Shown one piece after another: positions 1 to 8,456 of a DNA stretch of 64,000 bases (its first letter is position 1; each line of letters opens with the position of its first letter). Origin of the DNA: Luteitalea sp. (GTDB lineage Bacteria > Acidobacteriota > Vicinamibacteria > Vicinamibacterales > Vicinamibacteraceae); assembly GCA_009377495.1 (NCBI GenBank), contig WHTZ01000023.1:18785-82784 (forward strand). Reading direction: 5' to 3'. The notes beneath the pieces are model-generated. The model was not told the DNA's origin and searched no databases. It saw nothing but the letters and a program-made list of their open reading frames with translations. The translations under genes were made by a program, and so were the position numbers.

Positions 1-374
1 GAGCCGTACTTCTCGGCCCACTCGGTCTTCCGCAGGGGCATCTCGATTCGGCCGCCGGCCGAAAGTGCGTTGAACAGCGTCTCCGCTTCCTCCTCGCTCT
101 CCGGCTCGAGGGTGATGTAGAAGTTGTTCCCGACTGTCAGCGTCATGGGCATGGACTTCAGGACGTCCGTGCCCATGAGCGTGGTGTCCTTCCCCAGGGG
201 GAGCGCGATGTGCGCGATCTTGTCGAGGTCGCTATCGGGCACCCCCATGGAGTTGTCGGGGAAGTCCTTGAAGCGGAGCACGGCGAGAAATTCTCCCCCG
301 AACACCGATTTGTAGAAGGTGAACGCCTCTTCGGTGTTCCCGTTGAAGTTAAGGTACGGATTCGCTGTCTTCAT
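1..374 (-). CDS. VOC/PhnB-like (glyoxalase-fold) protein, 3' end cut by window edge
   Basis: The minus strand reads from an ATG at 374 (MKTANPYLNFNGNTEEAF...) to the window edge without a stop, so about 124 N-terminal residues are visible. The opening 'PYLNFNGNTEEAFTFYKSVFGG' pattern (split here: PYLNFNGNTEEAF, then FYKSVFGG) is the hallmark of the PhnB/YjdN branch of the vicinal oxygen chelate superfamily, followed by GKDTTLMGTD. These proteins are small cytoplasmic dimers; PhnB members are usually of unknown substrate and often lack the full metal-ligand set. A purine-rich AAAGGAGAAACG lies just upstream of the ATG and serves as ribosome binding site. The partner gene, if any, is outside the window. 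Confidence 0.85.
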   Translation of the reverse strand, partial: MKTANPYLNFNGNTEEAFTFYKSVFGGEFLAVLRFKDFPDNSMGVPDSDLDKIAHIALPLGKDTTLMGTDVLKSMPMTLTVGNNFYITLEPESEEEAETLFNALSAGGRIEMPLRKTEWAEKYG

Positions 375-514
375 GATCGTTTCTCCTTTCGTGTGGCGGT
401 GCGGACCTCCTGTCCTCACCCAGTAGTCGTTCGACGGCGCTCGGAATCGACAAAAGGATGTGAAGCCACGATGCCAATCTGAGGTGCTTGTCGGTGCCTC
501 CCTCAAGTGAACCG

Positions 515-820
515 TTATTCGTGGCCACCTCGCTCGGCGATCACACGCATGGCCGCTTGGGACACGTAGGTCTGGTCGTGGAATCGGCGGCCCCAACCCA
601 GTGGAGTTACGTCCAGGTACTCGCGGGTGGATTTGTCCTTGGCGAATGGGAGATCCTTCCATGGACGCTCGGACGTTCGGGTCCGCGCCACGATCCAATA
701 GAAGGCGTGCATGAGGATCATCCCTTCTCCCCGCATTGTACGTGACGACGCAGTTGAAGAGAGCCGTGTGTCCGCCGAACCCGCTCGTGTCGACGACGGC
801 TCGCACGTAGGGGTCCATTC
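515..820 (-). pseudogene. Ankyrin-repeat protein, C-terminal remnant with frameshift
   Basis: Two overlapping minus-strand frames together give the end of an ankyrin-type protein. Roughly 820-665 encodes GFGGHTALFNCVV...ARLLLDRGADPNVRAS, with the typical G-H-T-x-L and LLLxxGADPN ankyrin motifs. From about 670 to the TAA at 515-517 the reading continues in another frame as ...TREYLDVTPLGWGRRF...VSQAAMRVIAERGGHE, which is again ankyrin-like (DVTPLxWG) and looks like the natural C-terminus. The switch lies near 655-680, where both frames are open, so a small indel is the simplest cause. The N-terminal part is missing: at about 820 the sequence turns into a plus-strand permease fragment. No full-length protein can be made. 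Confidence 0.7.
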
Positions 821-826
821 CCTGGC

Positions 827-2155
827 GTGCTGTTTGGCGCCGCGCCCATCATGCACACGCGCCTGAAAGGTCGGGTGAGGGCGCTCTTGGAAGGTGGGGC
901 CAGAGGTACCACTGGCACCGCGCACCATTTCATCCGCCGGGGTCTGGTGATGGGGGAAGTCGCGTTCGCTGTGATGCTGGTCACCGGAGCGGGGCTGCTG
1001 GTGCGAACGGTCTCCAACCTGACGACCGTGGATGCCGGATTCGATCGGTCGCGCTTGGTGACGTTCTCGATGACGCTGCCAGAGGGCACCTATCCACAAC
1101 CCTCCACGCGCGCGCAGACGTATCAGCGCCTTCTTGGTGAGCTTCGCGCCGTACCCGGCGTGCAGGCGGGTACGGCGATGTCCGGCTTGCCACCGAATCG
1201 CACCAACGACTCGAGCAACACGTGGTTCGCCAACTACACGGGGTCTGCGGATGCCGATTTTTGGCGGAAGTCTGGCATGGTGACCGTCGACTACTACCAG
1301 TTCGTCATGTCCAACTATTTCGAGACAATGGGCATCCCGATCGTCGAGGGCCGCAGCTTTCAACGGACGGATGCCGGGTCCGAAGGCCTGGTGGCCGTGG
1401 TCAACGAGACCTTCGCGAAGACATTCTGGCCCGGGCTGAACCCGATTGGGCAACGTCTGCGGCACTGTTGCGGCGACGAGGACCCCTGGTCCAGGGTGAT
1501 CGACGTGGCGAAGGACGTCAAGCAGAACGGCGTTGATCAGAAAACGTGGAGCGAGCTCTACATACTCGTCGAGCAGTACGCCGACGCTCGTGCTCGGAAT
1601 ACACAGTACCTGCCGCTGACGATGAATGTGGTGCTGCGGACCACGCTGCCACCCACGGCGCTGTCACCGACCATCGAGCGCGTGGTCACTGACGTGGACC
1701 CCACGGTCCCCATCGTGCGCCTCCGGAACATGGACGCCGTGTTCGCGGAATCGATCAGCCGGCCGACGCTGCTGGCGCAGCTCGTCGGCGCGTTCGCGGG
1801 CCTGGCGTTGCTGCTGGCCGCCATCGGCACCTACGGCGTCCTCGCCTACATGGTTGCGGAACGCCGCCGCGAGATCGGCATTCGCCTGGCGCTCGGCGCC
1901 GATCGCTCGACGGTGCTCGCGGACGTCATGAAGCGCGGCCTCCAGCTCACCATCGTCGGCATCGTCATTGGACTCGCAGGCGCGTTCGGGCTGAACCGGC
2001 TGATGGCGTCACTCCTGTTCGGCGTCCAGCCGACGGATCCCACGACGCTGGTGGCTGTCACGCTGACGATCACGTTGGTGGCGGCCGTCGCCTGCTGGTT
2101 GCCCGCGTGGCGCGCGTCGCGGCTCGACCCGAACGCAGTGCTCAGAGCCGAGTGA
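827..2155 (+). pseudogene. ADOP-type permease, C-terminal half only
   Basis: The 442 residues start inside the protein: VLFGAAPIMHTRLKGRVRALL corresponds to the linker after the first FtsX domain of full-length (800-900 aa) duplicated permeases. What remains is one TM helix (about residues 35-55), the second MacB-like periplasmic domain (about 60-300) and the last FtsX domain with three TM helices (about 305-430), ending in the family signature PAWRASRLDPNAVLRAE. The N-terminal prefix, first periplasmic domain and first FtsX domain are absent, and upstream DNA belongs to an unrelated ankyrin remnant on the other strand. The 5' end is therefore a deletion or recombination junction. The first possible start is the GTG at 827. 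It may be dead or make a half-permease. Confidence 0.75.
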
Positions 2156-2158
2156 CGC

Positions 2159-2917
2159 TCACAATTGGTCCGGCGAGACGTACCGGACGATTCGCACCGC
2201 CTCGAGCGTGACCAGCCCTTCCGTGACCAGCTCGTCGACCGTCGGCAGGAACGCATTGATCTTCTCTTCGGCATCGACGATTTCAATCACGATCGGCAGA
2301 TCCGTGGACAGCTCGAGCAGCTTGGCAGCGTGCATACGCGAATGCCGGCCAAAGCCCATCGGGCCGCGGAGCACGGTGGCGCCCGCGAGGTGTGCCGCAC
2401 GCGCCCGCCGCACGATGGCTTCGTACAGCGGCCGGTCGCGCCCGGGCTCACGGTCACTCTCACCAATGAAGATGCGCAACAGCACCCCGTTCTCGGGCAC
2501 TCTCATCGTCCGCACTCCTGTCGCAACCGTGTTCGCCGTGGTTGCAATGATGTTCCTGCCTGTTGACACACGTTCGCTCTCGCGTGTCCCAGCGCGATAG
2601 AGGAGCACATGCGCCCGTTCGAGCGTGATCACACCTTCACGAAACGACGGCTCGACGTGCGCCAGCAGGAGCTCGATGCGGGCCGCCTCGTCGACCACTT
2701 CGACAATGACAGGCAGCTCCTGCGAAACCGCCCAGGTGTGCGCCTCCAGGATTGAACCGTCTGGCCGCAGACCGTAGAAGCCCTTCAGGGCCGTTGCGCC
2801 CTGCAGTCCATCGCGGTGAGCCGTCTCAACAATCCACTCGTACAGGGGCTGCATGCCGTGTCGGATGAAGTTCGACAACTGGAAGCGACAGAGCACCTGC
2901 TCGGCTTCTACTTTCAT
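2159..2917 (-). CDS. Protein with two tandem DUF190 domains
   Basis: This 252-aa protein holds two copies of the small PII-like DUF190 fold. Copy 1 spans about residues 1-110 (FIRHGMQPLYEWIVETAHRD, GLQGATALKGFYGL, LPVIVEVVD); copy 2 about 130-245 (GVLLRIFIGESD, PLYEAIVRRARA, LAGATVLRGPMGFG, LPIVIEIVD). Both carry the diagnostic PLYE...GATVL(R/K)GxxG and PxxIExVD motifs. DUF190 proteins are usually single-domain (about 110 aa) and are commonly found next to CrcB fluoride channels, as here, 24 bp after crcB on the same strand. The function is unknown; the GlnB-like fold suggests a regulatory or ligand-sensing role. The tandem fusion would make a pseudo-dimer in one chain. Start ATG at 2917. Confidence 0.9.
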   Translation of the reverse strand: MKVEAEQVLCRFQLSNFIRHGMQPLYEWIVETAHRDGLQGATALKGFYGLRPDGSILEAHTWAVSQELPVIVEVVDEAARIELLLAHVEPSFREGVITLERAHVLLYRAGTRESERVSTGRNIIATTANTVATGVRTMRVPENGVLLRIFIGESDREPGRDRPLYEAIVRRARAAHLAGATVLRGPMGFGRHSRMHAAKLLELSTDLPIVIEIVDAEEKINAFLPTVDELVTEGLVTLEAVRIVRYVSPDQL

Positions 2918-2941
2918 CGTCGCTGCTCACAGCGCGCTGCC

Positions 2942-3337
2942 CTACATCAGCCAGCTCTTCGCCACCACGCTACCCGCGCGCACCGCCACCAATCCGAGGA
3001 ACAGGCTCGCAAACACGTTGGTGAGCGCCGTCAGCCAGGAGCCATCCTCGAGCAGCGCGTGCGTCTCGAATTCGAAGGTCGAGAAGGTCGTAAACGCCCC
3101 AAGAAACCCCACGCCCAGCGCGAGACGCAGCGCATCCGAGTTTGGCACCACGCGCTCGACCACCAGCGTGCCGAGAACACCCAGCAGGAACGACCCACTG
3201 ACATTGATCACGAACGTGCCCAGTGGAAAGTGCGTCTCGACGAGCACCCCCGTCCAGCGCGCGAGCACGAATCGCGCGTTCGCACCAATGAACCCACCCA
3301 ACCCCACGAGCACGTACGGCCACAGCGTCTTGGTCAT
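2942..3337 (-). CDS. crcB: Fluoride ion channel CrcB/Fluc
   Basis: CrcB forms a dual-topology dimeric channel in the inner membrane that exports toxic fluoride. The 131-aa protein starts at the ATG at 3337 (MTKTLWPYVLVGLGGFIGAN), which fits the family length; a longer in-frame reading upstream would add unrelated residues. Four TM helices are visible, as are the family motifs GGxxGANARF, GTFVINVSGSFLLG and GFLGAFTTFSTFE (the TFSTFE segment carries the pore phenylalanines). The start codon overlaps the stop of the upstream USP remnant by 4 nt (ATGA). The DUF190 gene follows. I looked for a fluoride riboswitch upstream and did not recognise one. Confidence 0.93.
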   Translation of the reverse strand: MTKTLWPYVLVGLGGFIGANARFVLARWTGVLVETHFPLGTFVINVSGSFLLGVLGTLVVERVVPNSDALRLALGVGFLGAFTTFSTFEFETHALLEDGSWLTALTNVFASLFLGLVAVRAGSVVAKSWLM

Positions 3338-3483
3338 CGCCCCCTCACGACCAGGACCGGACAGGTCGCGTGCGCGACGATGCGCCGTGACGTCGATCCA
3401 GACATCCATTCTCTGATCACCGAGCGGCCGCGGTGCAGCACGTGGTCTGCGCGATGGCCAACCAGGATGTGGCGAGCGATCAT
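3334..3483 (-). pseudogene. Universal stress protein remnant, internally deleted
   Basis: The 49-aa reading MIARHILVGHRAD...VIREWMSGSTSRRIVAHATCPVLVVRGR joins the first strand of a UspA-type protein (M-x-RHILV) to its last segment (GSTSRRIVAHATCPVLVVR), where intact members have GSVAERVVRHAPCPVL. About 90 residues between them, including the nucleotide-binding GxxG region, are missing. A good ribosome binding site (GAGGAGGAA) precedes the ATG, and the TGA overlaps the crcB start. It may therefore persist as a leader peptide that couples translation to crcB. Confidence 0.6.
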
Positions 3484-3601
3484 GAGCGTTCCTCCTCGCC
3501 GACTGGCAGGCCTGTCCGCATGCGACGTCCGCTGGCGACGGGGCCCGCCCGGAGTCTCGCGTTGAGGGTCAGAATCGAATGGAGGGTTTGAAGTGTCATG
3601 C

Positions 3602-3671
3602 TTCCCGGTTCGACGCGGACACACCGGGAAACAGAAGTGACTCCCACGCAGGTCCGCTGCTGTAGGAGTCA
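3602..3671. other. Two adjacent hairpins with complementary loops
   Basis: Hairpin 1 has an 8-bp perfect stem, TTCCCGGT (3602-3609) with ACCGGGAA (3623-3630). Hairpin 2 has a 7-bp stem, TGACTCC (3638-3644) with GGAGTCA (3665-3671). Loop 1 contains GCGGAC (3615-3620) and loop 2 contains its exact complement GTCCGC (3652-3657), so the loops could kiss. The pair sits about 120 bp upstream of the usp remnant-crcB-DUF190 genes. No run of T follows, so simple terminator function is not evident. Confidence 0.5.
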
Positions 3672-3770
3672 TTGGCCGCGTCGGGCGACGCGACGGTTAT
3701 GGCGGACCCCACCGCCAGCTCTCATTATCTCGGCACGACCCCGGTGCCGTCAATCGCGGTGGGCGTAGCC

Positions 3771-3893
3771 GGGTGCTTAACGGACATGGGGGTCACGACG
3801 ATCGGAGAAAAAGGGGACAGGCCCCTTTTCGTCGGCGTTGGTTCTCGAAAAAGGGGCCTGTCCCCTTTTTCCGACCCTCCAGATATGCACCCA
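3771..3893. mobile_element. Miniature palindromic element, copy A
   Basis: Shared element of this window. It begins GGGTGCTTAACGGACATGGGGGTC and contains two terminator-like palindromes (AAAAAGGGG-loop-CCCCTTTT and its mirror) separated by TCGTCGGCGTTGGTTCTCG. The usual right end (CCGTTAAGC) is deleted, leaving ATGCACCC. Direct repeats GGCGTAGC flank it at 3762-3769 and 3894-3901, consistent with a target duplication. It lies immediately after the chromate-transporter stop codon, and the palindromes could act as a two-way transcription terminator. It encodes no transposase. Confidence 0.8.
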
Positions 3894-3904
3894 GGCGTAG
3901 CTCG

Positions 3905-5107
3905 TCATCGAGCTTGCGTCACCAGCCATCCCACGGCTGCGCCGCCTGCAATGAGCCACGCAGAGCTCACCCGGTAGCGGACGAGCGCCACCAGGCCTGC
4001 TACGCCAAGGCCGACGGTGAGCGGATCGACGAGCGCCGCACGGCCGAGCTGCCAGGACACTACGGCCATCAGGGCAAGCGACGCCACATTCACGCCGTCC
4101 AGGAGGCCGGCCGCGACGCGTGACCGGCGCAGGCGCGGCACCAGCGGGCCGCTGAGCGCGACGAACACGAAGGCTGGCAGGAAGATCCCGACGGTGGCAA
4201 CACCGGCACCCGCCGGTCCTCCCAGGACGTATCCGATAAAGGTGGCTGTCGTGAACACCGGGCCTGGTGTGACCTGACCGATGGCGGTCGCATCGAGCAA
4301 TTGCTGTTCGGTGAGCCAGCCCAGACGCTGGACGAGATCGGCCCGGAGGAATGCAAGCAGGACGTAGCCGCTTCCGAACAGGACGGCGCCCACCTTGGCA
4401 AACACGAGGAACAGGGGCCACAGCGCGAAGGGCGCGGCTGCAACCGTCGCACTGGCCGACGCAGCAGCGAACGTCGCGCCGGTCATCGATGCGCTCGCTC
4501 CAGCGGCCAGCAGCGCCCCTGTCACGCGGCCATTGAACGACTCGATCGCTCGAAGACCACCCATTACCACGCCTGCCGTCGCGAGTACCACGAGCTCGTG
4601 GATGCCGGCGGCCACGGCGATCACGGAGGCGAGGGCCAGGAGGGCAAGCCCACGGGTCTTGAGCGCCGAGTGTCCCAAGCCCCACAACGCCTGGGCGACA
4701 ATGGCGATGACAACCGGCTTGATCCCATACAGGAGTCCGGCGATGTCGGGGAGCGAGCTGTAACGCACGTATGCCCAGGCAGCGGCGCCGACGATGATGG
4801 TCGCCGGCACGATGAACGAGACGCCGGCCACGAGGAGTCCCGGCCACCCGCCCCGGGCATGACCGATGTGAATCGCGAGCTCCGTGGAGTTTGGGCCGGG
4901 AATGAGGTTGGTCGCCCCGAGATAATCGAGGAACGCCTCGCGCGTCAGCCAGCGCCGTCGGCGCACGACTTCGTCTTCCATCATCGCGATGTGCGCCGCC
5001 GGTCCGCCGAAGGCGGTCGTCCCCAGGCGCAGGAAGACCGCCGCGATCTCGAAAACAGCACTGCGAGCGCTGCGAGCGGCAGCGTCGCCGGTCGGGTCGG
5101 TCGTCAT
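3905..5107 (-). CDS. chrA: Chromate transporter, two CHR domains
   Basis: ChrA exports chromate from the cytoplasm across the inner membrane. The 400-aa protein has the long-chain architecture: two homologous CHR domains of about 170 residues each with roughly ten TM helices. Copy 1 has FLRLGTTAFGGPAAHIAMME and NLIPGPNSTELAIHIG; copy 2 has FAKVGAVLFGSGYVLLAF and IGQVTPGPVFTTATFIGY. The F-G-G-P and PGP motifs are those known to matter for chromate transport. Start ATG at 5107. No regulator is adjacent. The 3' end is abutted by repeat copy A only a few bases past the stop. Sulfate- or other oxyanion-related roles have been suggested for some homologues, so chromate is the family assignment, not proven. 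Confidence 0.93.
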   Translation of the reverse strand: MTTDPTGDAAARSARSAVFEIAAVFLRLGTTAFGGPAAHIAMMEDEVVRRRRWLTREAFLDYLGATNLIPGPNSTELAIHIGHARGGWPGLLVAGVSFIVPATIIVGAAAWAYVRYSSLPDIAGLLYGIKPVVIAIVAQALWGLGHSALKTRGLALLALASVIAVAAGIHELVVLATAGVVMGGLRAIESFNGRVTGALLAAGASASMTGATFAAASASATVAAAPFALWPLFLVFAKVGAVLFGSGYVLLAFLRADLVQRLGWLTEQQLLDATAIGQVTPGPVFTTATFIGYVLGGPAGAGVATVGIFLPAFVFVALSGPLVPRLRRSRVAAGLLDGVNVASLALMAVVSWQLGRAALVDPLTVGLGVAGLVALVRYRVSSAWLIAGGAAVGWLVTQAR

Positions 5108-5253
5108 GTCAGACAGCGGTCATGTCGCTCACTGTAGACGGGAATCGACTATGCGGCAAGATGTCGCCGCGCACTGTGTCGCGGCGCGGTGCTCGCGAAC
5201 CAGATCGCGACGCAGCATTGCGATGGAGCGTTCGATTGGTGGAAATTATTTGC

Positions 5254-5329
5254 TTGACGAATACGTACATTTGACAATCAATGCCTGCGTAGTGCATATA
5301 TGTTCTACACATTGACACACGTGTTGACG
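5254..5329 (+). promoter_or_regulatory. Promoter and candidate PadR operator upstream of padR-ADOP
   Basis: An AT-rich block in otherwise GC-rich DNA contains TTGACA (5271-5276) as -35 and CATATA (5295-5300) as -10 with an 18-bp spacer. TTGAC occurs four times (5254, 5271, 5313, 5324). The inverted repeat ATGT-N5-ACAT (5300-5312) resembles operators of PadR regulators and would be the likely autoregulatory site. The position upstream of the padR ATG at 5338 fits. Confidence 0.5.
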
Positions 5330-5337
5330 AGGACGCT

Positions 5338-5706
5338 ATGGCAATGGACAGGGACCGCCGCAGGCCGGACGCGCAGCTGCCGCTGCGAGCGGTAGAGTTT
5401 CACATCCTGCTCAGCCTCGCCGGCGGCGAGCGACACGGCTACGGCATCATCCAGGACATTCAGGCGCGTGACGAGACGGCGGTGCCGGACGTGGGCACGA
5501 TGTACCGCGCGCTGGCCCGCATGGTGGAGAACCGGCTGATCGAGGCGGCGGCTCGACGGCCGGCGCCGGACGCGGGCGACGAGCGGCGCAACTACTACCG
5601 CATCACGCATGTGGGCCTCCGCGTGGCGAGGGCGGAGGCGCGCCGGCTGGAAGCGCTGATGCGCGCGGCGCGGCTGGGCGGCCTACTCGCGAAGGGGGCG
5701 AAATGA
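5338..5706 (+). CDS. PadR-family transcriptional regulator
   Basis: A 122-aa winged-helix regulator. The PadR domain occupies most of it: LSLAGGERHGYGIIQDI (helix 1-2), VPDVGTMYRALARMVENRLIE (recognition helix and turn) and RRNYYRITHVGLRVARAEARRLEAL (wing and dimerisation helix). The GMTGYR-like segment VGTMYRAL matches the conserved PxGTLYxxLxRL motif with a methionine variation. PadR proteins are mostly repressors that bind their own promoter. The gene overlaps the following ADOP permease by 4 nt (ATGA), so the two are co-translated. A GAGGAC ribosome binding site precedes the ATG at 5338. The inducer is unknown. Confidence 0.92.
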   Translation: MAMDRDRRRPDAQLPLRAVEFHILLSLAGGERHGYGIIQDIQARDETAVPDVGTMYRALARMVENRLIEAAARRPAPDAGDERRNYYRITHVGLRVARAEARRLEALMRAARLGGLLAKGAK

Positions 5707-8396
5707 CGGGCGATCGCCTGATGCATGCGTCGACGCGCTGGTTCAGGCTCCTGCTGCGTCTCTACCCGGCTGACTTCCGCGACGAGATGGGCGATGCGGT
5801 GGTGGAGGCGTACCGCGATCGTGCGCGTGAGGCACTGAGCCGCGGCGGACTCGTCCGGCTCGCGGCGGTGTGGGTGCGCGCGCTGGTGGACTCGCTGCGG
5901 AACGGTCCGGGCGAGCGCGCGCGGCCCGCAGCCGTGTGGCGGCGCAGCGGCAACTGGGGCCGCGATGCGGAGCTGGGGATCCGTCGGCTGATGCGCGCCC
6001 CAGCGTTCGCCGCGGCCACGGTGGGCACGCTGACCGTCGGGCTCTGCATGGTCGCCGTCGTCTACACGGTTGTCCAGAAGGTCCTGATCGAACCAATGCC
6101 GTACAGGAATTCCGACGACCTGTACTACGCCTGGCGCGATTACGGATCGATTGTCGACCTGAAGCGAGGCGCGCTCGCCGGAACGGACATCGTGGAGCTG
6201 CAGAAAGCCAGCGCCGTCATCGAGGACGTGGCGGGTCTCAAGCCGTATCTCGGGGGCGTCTTTTCGTTAACGGAGACCAGTGACCCGATGGAGATCGCGG
6301 CGACGAGGACGTCGCCCAACCTCTTCGATCTGCTCGGCGTCGAGCCCGCGCTGGGCCGCGGCTTTGCCCGCGACGAAGTTGGTCCTGGACACCCAAACGT
6401 CATCGTGTTGACCCACGAGCTGTGGAATCGATTCGGAGCCGATCCCGCGATGGTGGGCACCGACGTGCGCCTGAACGCGAAGAACCACACGGTCATCGGT
6501 GTGCTGCCGCCGGATTTCGCGTTCGTGCGAAACGACGCCATCGGCCCGCCGCAGCGCGCCGACGCTTACACCCCGTTCGAAGTCGATCTCGCGGCCGAGG
6601 ATCCGAACGACGGATCCTACTCAGCGCTCATTCGCGCGCGTCCCGGCACATCACCCCAGGCGCTGGCAGCCGCCGTCGATGACGTCGGCAGCACGGTCGA
6701 TGCGCGCGACTTCAACAGCCGCGGCCTGAAGCTGTATCCCGTGGGACTCAAGCCCGACCTGGTCTCCAGAGCTCGTCCCGCACTCCTGGTCCTTGCAGCC
6801 GCGGGCGCGTTGCTCGCGCTCATGCTGATGGTCAATCTCGCGTCGGTCTTGCTCGCACGGGCGGCACGACGCGAGCACGAGTTTGCGGTGTCTCGCGCCC
6901 TCGGCGCCAATAGCGTGGCCGTCATGCGCGCGACGCTCTTCGAGGGCGGCCTGCTCGGCCTCGTCGGCGGGTTGTTAGGAGCGCTCGGCGCGATCTGGGG
7001 GACACGTGTGCTCGTCGCGCTCGCCCCGCTGGATCTGCCGCGTCGCGAAGCGATTGCCGTGGACTGGGAAATTGGCGGTGTGATCGTTGGCCTTGGCGTG
7101 CTGCTCGGCCTGCTCGCCGCAACGGTGCCTGCGACGTGGGCGGCACGTGCGTCGTTGTCGTCGCTGCTGGCCGGCAGCGCGGTGCGCGGTGGCGGCGGTC
7201 ACGGTCGCATGCGACGCGGCATGGTCGTGGCGCAGGTGGCGCTCTCCCTCGTGCTGCTCAGCAGCGGCGGCCTCGTCGTGCGCAGCTTCGAGCGGCTGCT
7301 CCGTGCGGACCTAGGTTTCAGGCCCGAAGGCCTCCTCACCTTCCGTGTGCGGAGACCGCCCGAATTCTTCCCTGAATACGCCGACGCGATCCTCTTTCAG
7401 GATCGGGGCGACCGTGCGATCGCAGCCATCCCTGGCGTCACCGGTGTGAGCGCCTCGTCTGCCCTGCCGCTCACGGCCAATTCGAGTCGAGGTGCGATTG
7501 GCACTCAGAGCGAGGTCAGGATCCCGGGCGCGCCTGGGAACACCGGCGATGCCGAGCGGGACACGCTGCTGGTCGATGCCATCTTCGCGCGCGGAGGCTA
7601 CGTCGAGGTCATGGGGATGCGGCTGCTTGCCGGACGTACGTTCAGCGCTGAGCGGCCGGATGGCGTGCTCGAGGCGTTGGTCGATCGCCGCCTCGCGAGA
7701 CACTTCTTTCCGACCGGCGACCCGCTGGGAGCGAAGATCCCGTTCGGCGAGAAGCGCGCGCTGACGATCGTCGGCGTTGTCGAGCACGTGCGGCTCCATG
7801 AGGTCCATCAGGATGGTCCCCCGCAGCTCTACTTACACGTCGACGACATGGGCCTCCGCCCCCTGTCGGTTGTCGTGCGGACCGAGCGTCAGCCGGAGGC
7901 AATCGTCTCCGAAGTCCGGTCCGCGCTCAAACAGGTCGACTCCAGGGTACCAATGGGCGACGGGCAGACAATGGACAAGATTGTCGGCGACGCCCTGCGT
8001 CAGCAGCAAACCAGCGCGGTGTTGATCGCCGCGTTTGCCCTTGGTGCGCTGCTGCTCGCCGCGATGGGCCTGTTCGGCGTGGTCTCCGGATCCGTGACGC
8101 GTCGTCGTCACGAGCTAGCCGTCAGAATGGCGCTCGGTGCCGATCACCGTCGGGTCCTTGGACTCGTGCTCGGCGAAGGCGCGCTCCTCGTGGGCATCGG
8201 TCTACTGATCGGCGTGCCCGGCACCTACGCCGCGGGCGGCCTGATTCGCGGCGTGCTGGTCGGCGTCTCGCCATGGGATCCGCTCACGCTGCTCGCGGTG
8301 GCGCTCGGCCTCACGTTCGTGGCGATGGCGGCCTGCTACGTGCCCGCGCGCCGCGTGTTACGCATCGAGCCGGCGCAGTCGCTGCGCCAGGAGTGA
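5703..8396 (+). CDS. ADOP-family duplicated permease (MacB/FtsX-like)
   Basis: An 897-aa inner-membrane protein of the ABC-3/MacB permease type, without an ATPase gene nearby. It starts with the RLLLRLYPADFRDEMGDAVVEAYRDR prefix (about residues 13-38; quoted parts RLYPADFRDEM and VVEAYRDR), which marks one ADOP subgroup. Then come a TM helix (about 98-120), a MacB-like periplasmic domain (about 125-350), FtsX domain 1 with three TMs (about 355-485), a second TM plus periplasmic domain (about 500-755) and FtsX domain 2 (about 770-890) ending PARRVLRIEPAQSLRQE. Transported substrate is unknown; family members are proposed to act in export or envelope processes. It is coupled to the padR gene by a 4-nt overlap. 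Confidence 0.92.
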   Translation: MTGDRLMHASTRWFRLLLRLYPADFRDEMGDAVVEAYRDRAREALSRGGLVRLAAVWVRALVDSLRNGPGERARPAAVWRRSGNWGRDAELGIRRLMRAPAFAAATVGTLTVGLCMVAVVYTVVQKVLIEPMPYRNSDDLYYAWRDYGSIVDLKRGALAGTDIVELQKASAVIEDVAGLKPYLGGVFSLTETSDPMEIAATRTSPNLFDLLGVEPALGRGFARDEVGPGHPNVIVLTHELWNRFGADPAMVGTDVRLNAKNHTVIGVLPPDFAFVRNDAIGPPQRADAYTPFEVDLAAEDPNDGSYSALIRARPGTSPQALAAAVDDVGSTVDARDFNSRGLKLYPVGLKPDLVSRARPALLVLAAAGALLALMLMVNLASVLLARAARREHEFAVSRALGANSVAVMRATLFEGGLLGLVGGLLGALGAIWGTRVLVALAPLDLPRREAIAVDWEIGGVIVGLGVLLGLLAATVPATWAARASLSSLLAGSAVRGGGGHGRMRRGMVVAQVALSLVLLSSGGLVVRSFERLLRADLGFRPEGLLTFRVRRPPEFFPEYADAILFQDRGDRAIAAIPGVTGVSASSALPLTANSSRGAIGTQSEVRIPGAPGNTGDAERDTLLVDAIFARGGYVEVMGMRLLAGRTFSAERPDGVLEALVDRRLARHFFPTGDPLGAKIPFGEKRALTIVGVVEHVRLHEVHQDGPPQLYLHVDDMGLRPLSVVVRTERQPEAIVSEVRSALKQVDSRVPMGDGQTMDKIVGDALRQQQTSAVLIAAFALGALLLAAMGLFGVVSGSVTRRRHELAVRMALGADHRRVLGLVLGEGALLVGIGLLIGVPGTYAAGGLIRGVLVGVSPWDPLTLLAVALGLTFVAMAACYVPARRVLRIEPAQSLRQE

Positions 8397-8456
8397 GTGC
8401 CCGAAGTGACTCTGGCTGTGCGAGCTCAGCAGTCCAGGGTGCCGATAGACTCGCAG

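Noticed and set aside
515..1465. 316-codon minus-strand open frame
   Set aside because: It is opposite the permease half gene; only its last 70 codons (ankyrin end) look protein-like.
3340..3600. Fluoride riboswitch ahead of crcB
   Set aside because: The conserved crcB-motif elements could not be found; only the unrelated paired hairpins were seen.
3777..4847. Minus-strand frame of 356 codons over the chromate transporter
   Set aside because: Out-of-frame shadow of chrA with arginine-rich, random composition; it also runs through repeat copy A.
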